DNA of 64,000 nt from Planctomycetaceae bacterium. GTDB lineage: Bacteria > Planctomycetota > Planctomycetia > Planctomycetales > Planctomycetaceae. The notes beneath the pieces were generated by a model. The model made no database searches. It saw only the letters and a program-made list of their open reading frames with translations, and was not told the origin of the DNA. A program made the translations under genes and the position numbers. Shown here piece by piece: positions 62,583 through 64,000 of the stretch. The stretch lies in the NCBI GenBank assembly GCA_041398785.1, contig JAWKUA010000010.1, positions 62,001-126,000 of the forward strand, in the 5' to 3' direction. Each line of letters opens with the position of its first letter. The first letter of the stretch is position 1.

Positions 62583-64000
62583 AGTCCCAACGAAGACGGC
62601 AGCGACTTTCGCTTCAACGCTCTCGAACTGATCACCGAGAAGAAGGAATACCAGCCCGGCGAAAAAGTCAGTCTGCTGATCAACACCGATAAGTCCGACA
62701 GCACTGTGCTGCTGTTTGTCCGCGCGATGAACGGCCTGGTTCCCAAACCACTGGTTCTGCGACTCGATGGCAAGAGCACGACGTTCGACCTGAAGATCGA
62801 ACGCCGCGACATGCCCAACATTTTCGTCGAAGCGTTCACAATCGCTGACGGCAAACTCCACAGCGAAGTACGCGAAATCGTCGTGCCGCCGGAAAAGAAG
62901 ATAGCGAATATTGAAGTTCTGCCGTCCTCCGAACGCTATCGTCCGGGTGACGAAGCGAAGGTGAAACTGAAGCTCACGAATCTCGAAGGCAGACCCTTCG
63001 TCGGCAATACCGTCCTGAGCGTTTACGACGCCAGCCTGGAATACATTGCGGCGAGTGAGGTTCCCGAAATCCGCTCCTTCTTCTGGAACGTCCGTCGCTA
63101 TCACAATGTCCAGAACGACTGCACGCTGAATGACGTCTCAAGCCCGCTGCAGCTTCAGAACGAAATCGCGATGCAGCAACTGCGCGGGGTAGATCCAAGT
63201 CGGTTCGGTCGCGCGGATTGGATGGTGCGTGGTGAATTTGGACTGGGGAGGCCTGTTGTACAATTCTCTCGAATTGCTGGCCCTGTGCCGACGGATAGCG
63301 TCGAGTTCGACGCGGCACCCGCCGATGCTGCGATGGGTGATGCAAGAGCGTTCGCCGCACCGTTGGCGAAAGCCGCAATGGCCCCGGGCGTTCCGCCCGC
63401 CGCCGAAGTCCAACCGACCGTGCGCACGCAGTTTGCAGACACCGCTCACTGGGTCGCGTCGGTCACGTCCAACGCTGACGGCATCGTCGAAACGAGCTTC
63501 AAAGTTCCCGACAACCTGACCACTTGGGAAGTCAAAGCCTGGACGATCGGCGACGGCACGCGAGTCGGACAGGGCAGCGCCAAAATCATCAGCAGCAAAG
63601 ATCTCATTATCCGGCCGCAGACGCCCCGCTTCTTCACCGAAACTGACCGCATCACGCTGTCCGCCGTCGTTCACAACTACCTGAAGAACGCCAAGTCCGC
63701 GCGAGTCGTCCTGGAAACCGAAGGCGGGCAGCTCGAACTGCTCGACGACGCCGAACGCATCGTGCAGATTCCCGCCGACGGCGAAGCCCGAGTCGACTGG
63801 AACGTTCACGTCATCGCGTCCGGCTCCACAACCGTTCGCATGAAAGCTCTGACCGATGAGGAATCCGACGCCACCGAACTGACGATTCCCGTCAACGTCC
63901 ACGGCATTCTGAAGACCGAAAGCTTCACCGGAATCATCCGCCCCAACGGCGATTCGGCCACCGTCAACATCAACGTTCCGGCCGCAAGAATTGAAGAACA
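62583..64000 (+). pseudogene. Alpha-2-macroglobulin family protein, C-terminal part, runs off the window
   Basis: After two more frame changes (about 62516 and 62582), the third frame is open to the end of the window: SPNEDGSDFRFNALELITEK, VLPSSERYRPGDEAKVKLKL, then VPDNLTTWEVKAWTIGDGTR and IIRPQTPRFFTETDRITLSA, the conserved alpha-2-macroglobulin central domain. No thioester CxEQ motif is reached before the edge. Region 63180-63330 uses different codons (GGT, CCA, AGT, ATT) from the rest. Together with the previous entry and the short segment 62336-62517 this is one ancestral gene. Confidence 0.8.

Overview
The window is a GC-rich piece of a planctomycete chromosome (phylum Planctomycetota). 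The evidence is family content rather than rRNA. There is a DUF1080 / planctomycete-type cytochrome with DUF1549-DUF1553 / DUF1501 trio, a Lys-rich small protein of a type I associate with planctomycetes, a giant secreted TPR protein, and CpaC/CpaE-type Tad pilus genes. No rRNA, tRNA, CRISPR array, transposase or phage gene was seen.

Layout. 1-5 kb: a partial HTH gene, ATP-dependent PEP carboxykinase, a Lys-rich small protein, an FHA-domain protein, and a small gene coupled to a nucleotidyltransferase-fold gene. 5.1-11.7 kb: one 2207-residue secreted TPR protein. 11.9-16.6 kb: Der GTPase, a HEAT-repeat membrane protein broken by one extra base, and a PP2C phosphatase overlapping a Ser/Thr kinase. 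17.3-28.3 kb: a tightly coupled minus-strand operon for a group 3b NiFe (NADP-linked) hydrogenase with its maturation protease, HypABCDEF and a lone cyclic-nucleotide-binding protein as first gene. 28.5-33.2 kb: an APH/P-loop kinase fusion, a LutC-like protein, simple tandem repeats, a secreted Cys/Gly-repeat protein, a dispersed repeat and an aquaporin. 33.5-38.5 kb: the overlapping DUF1080/PSD1/DUF1501 trio. 38.9-41.6 kb: a RimB-like protease, RimK with an extra C-terminal RCK-type domain, and an aspartoacylase-family protein. 41.7-47.8 kb: a partial Tad pilus locus (cpaE, cpaC, cpaB, cpaA, a 38-residue membrane peptide, flp) with two matching promoters and a strong terminator after flp. 48.0-54.9 kb: redox genes (mono-haem protein, NrfD, ferredoxin subunit, tetrahaem cytochrome, cytochrome c'-like protein, protoglobin, short hybrid-cluster protein) that read as an NO/nitrosative-stress and quinol-electron-transfer island. 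55.1-59.1 kb: a DUF58 / transglutaminase pair. 59.5-64.0 kb: an alpha-2-macroglobulin-family gene interrupted by three frame changes and cut by the window edge.

The most unusual items are: a roughly 155-bp dispersed repeat present twice in opposite orientation (85% identity over 103 bp by my hand alignment) with inverted-repeat ends; the paired Tad promoters; the Cys-repeat protein; the nitrosative island with an AT-rich palindrome in its divergent promoter region; a Trp-rich segment in the alpha-2-macroglobulin; and a 16-bp minisatellite. Starts were re-chosen where the longest open frame was implausible. All family names rest on motifs I can read, not on a database search.
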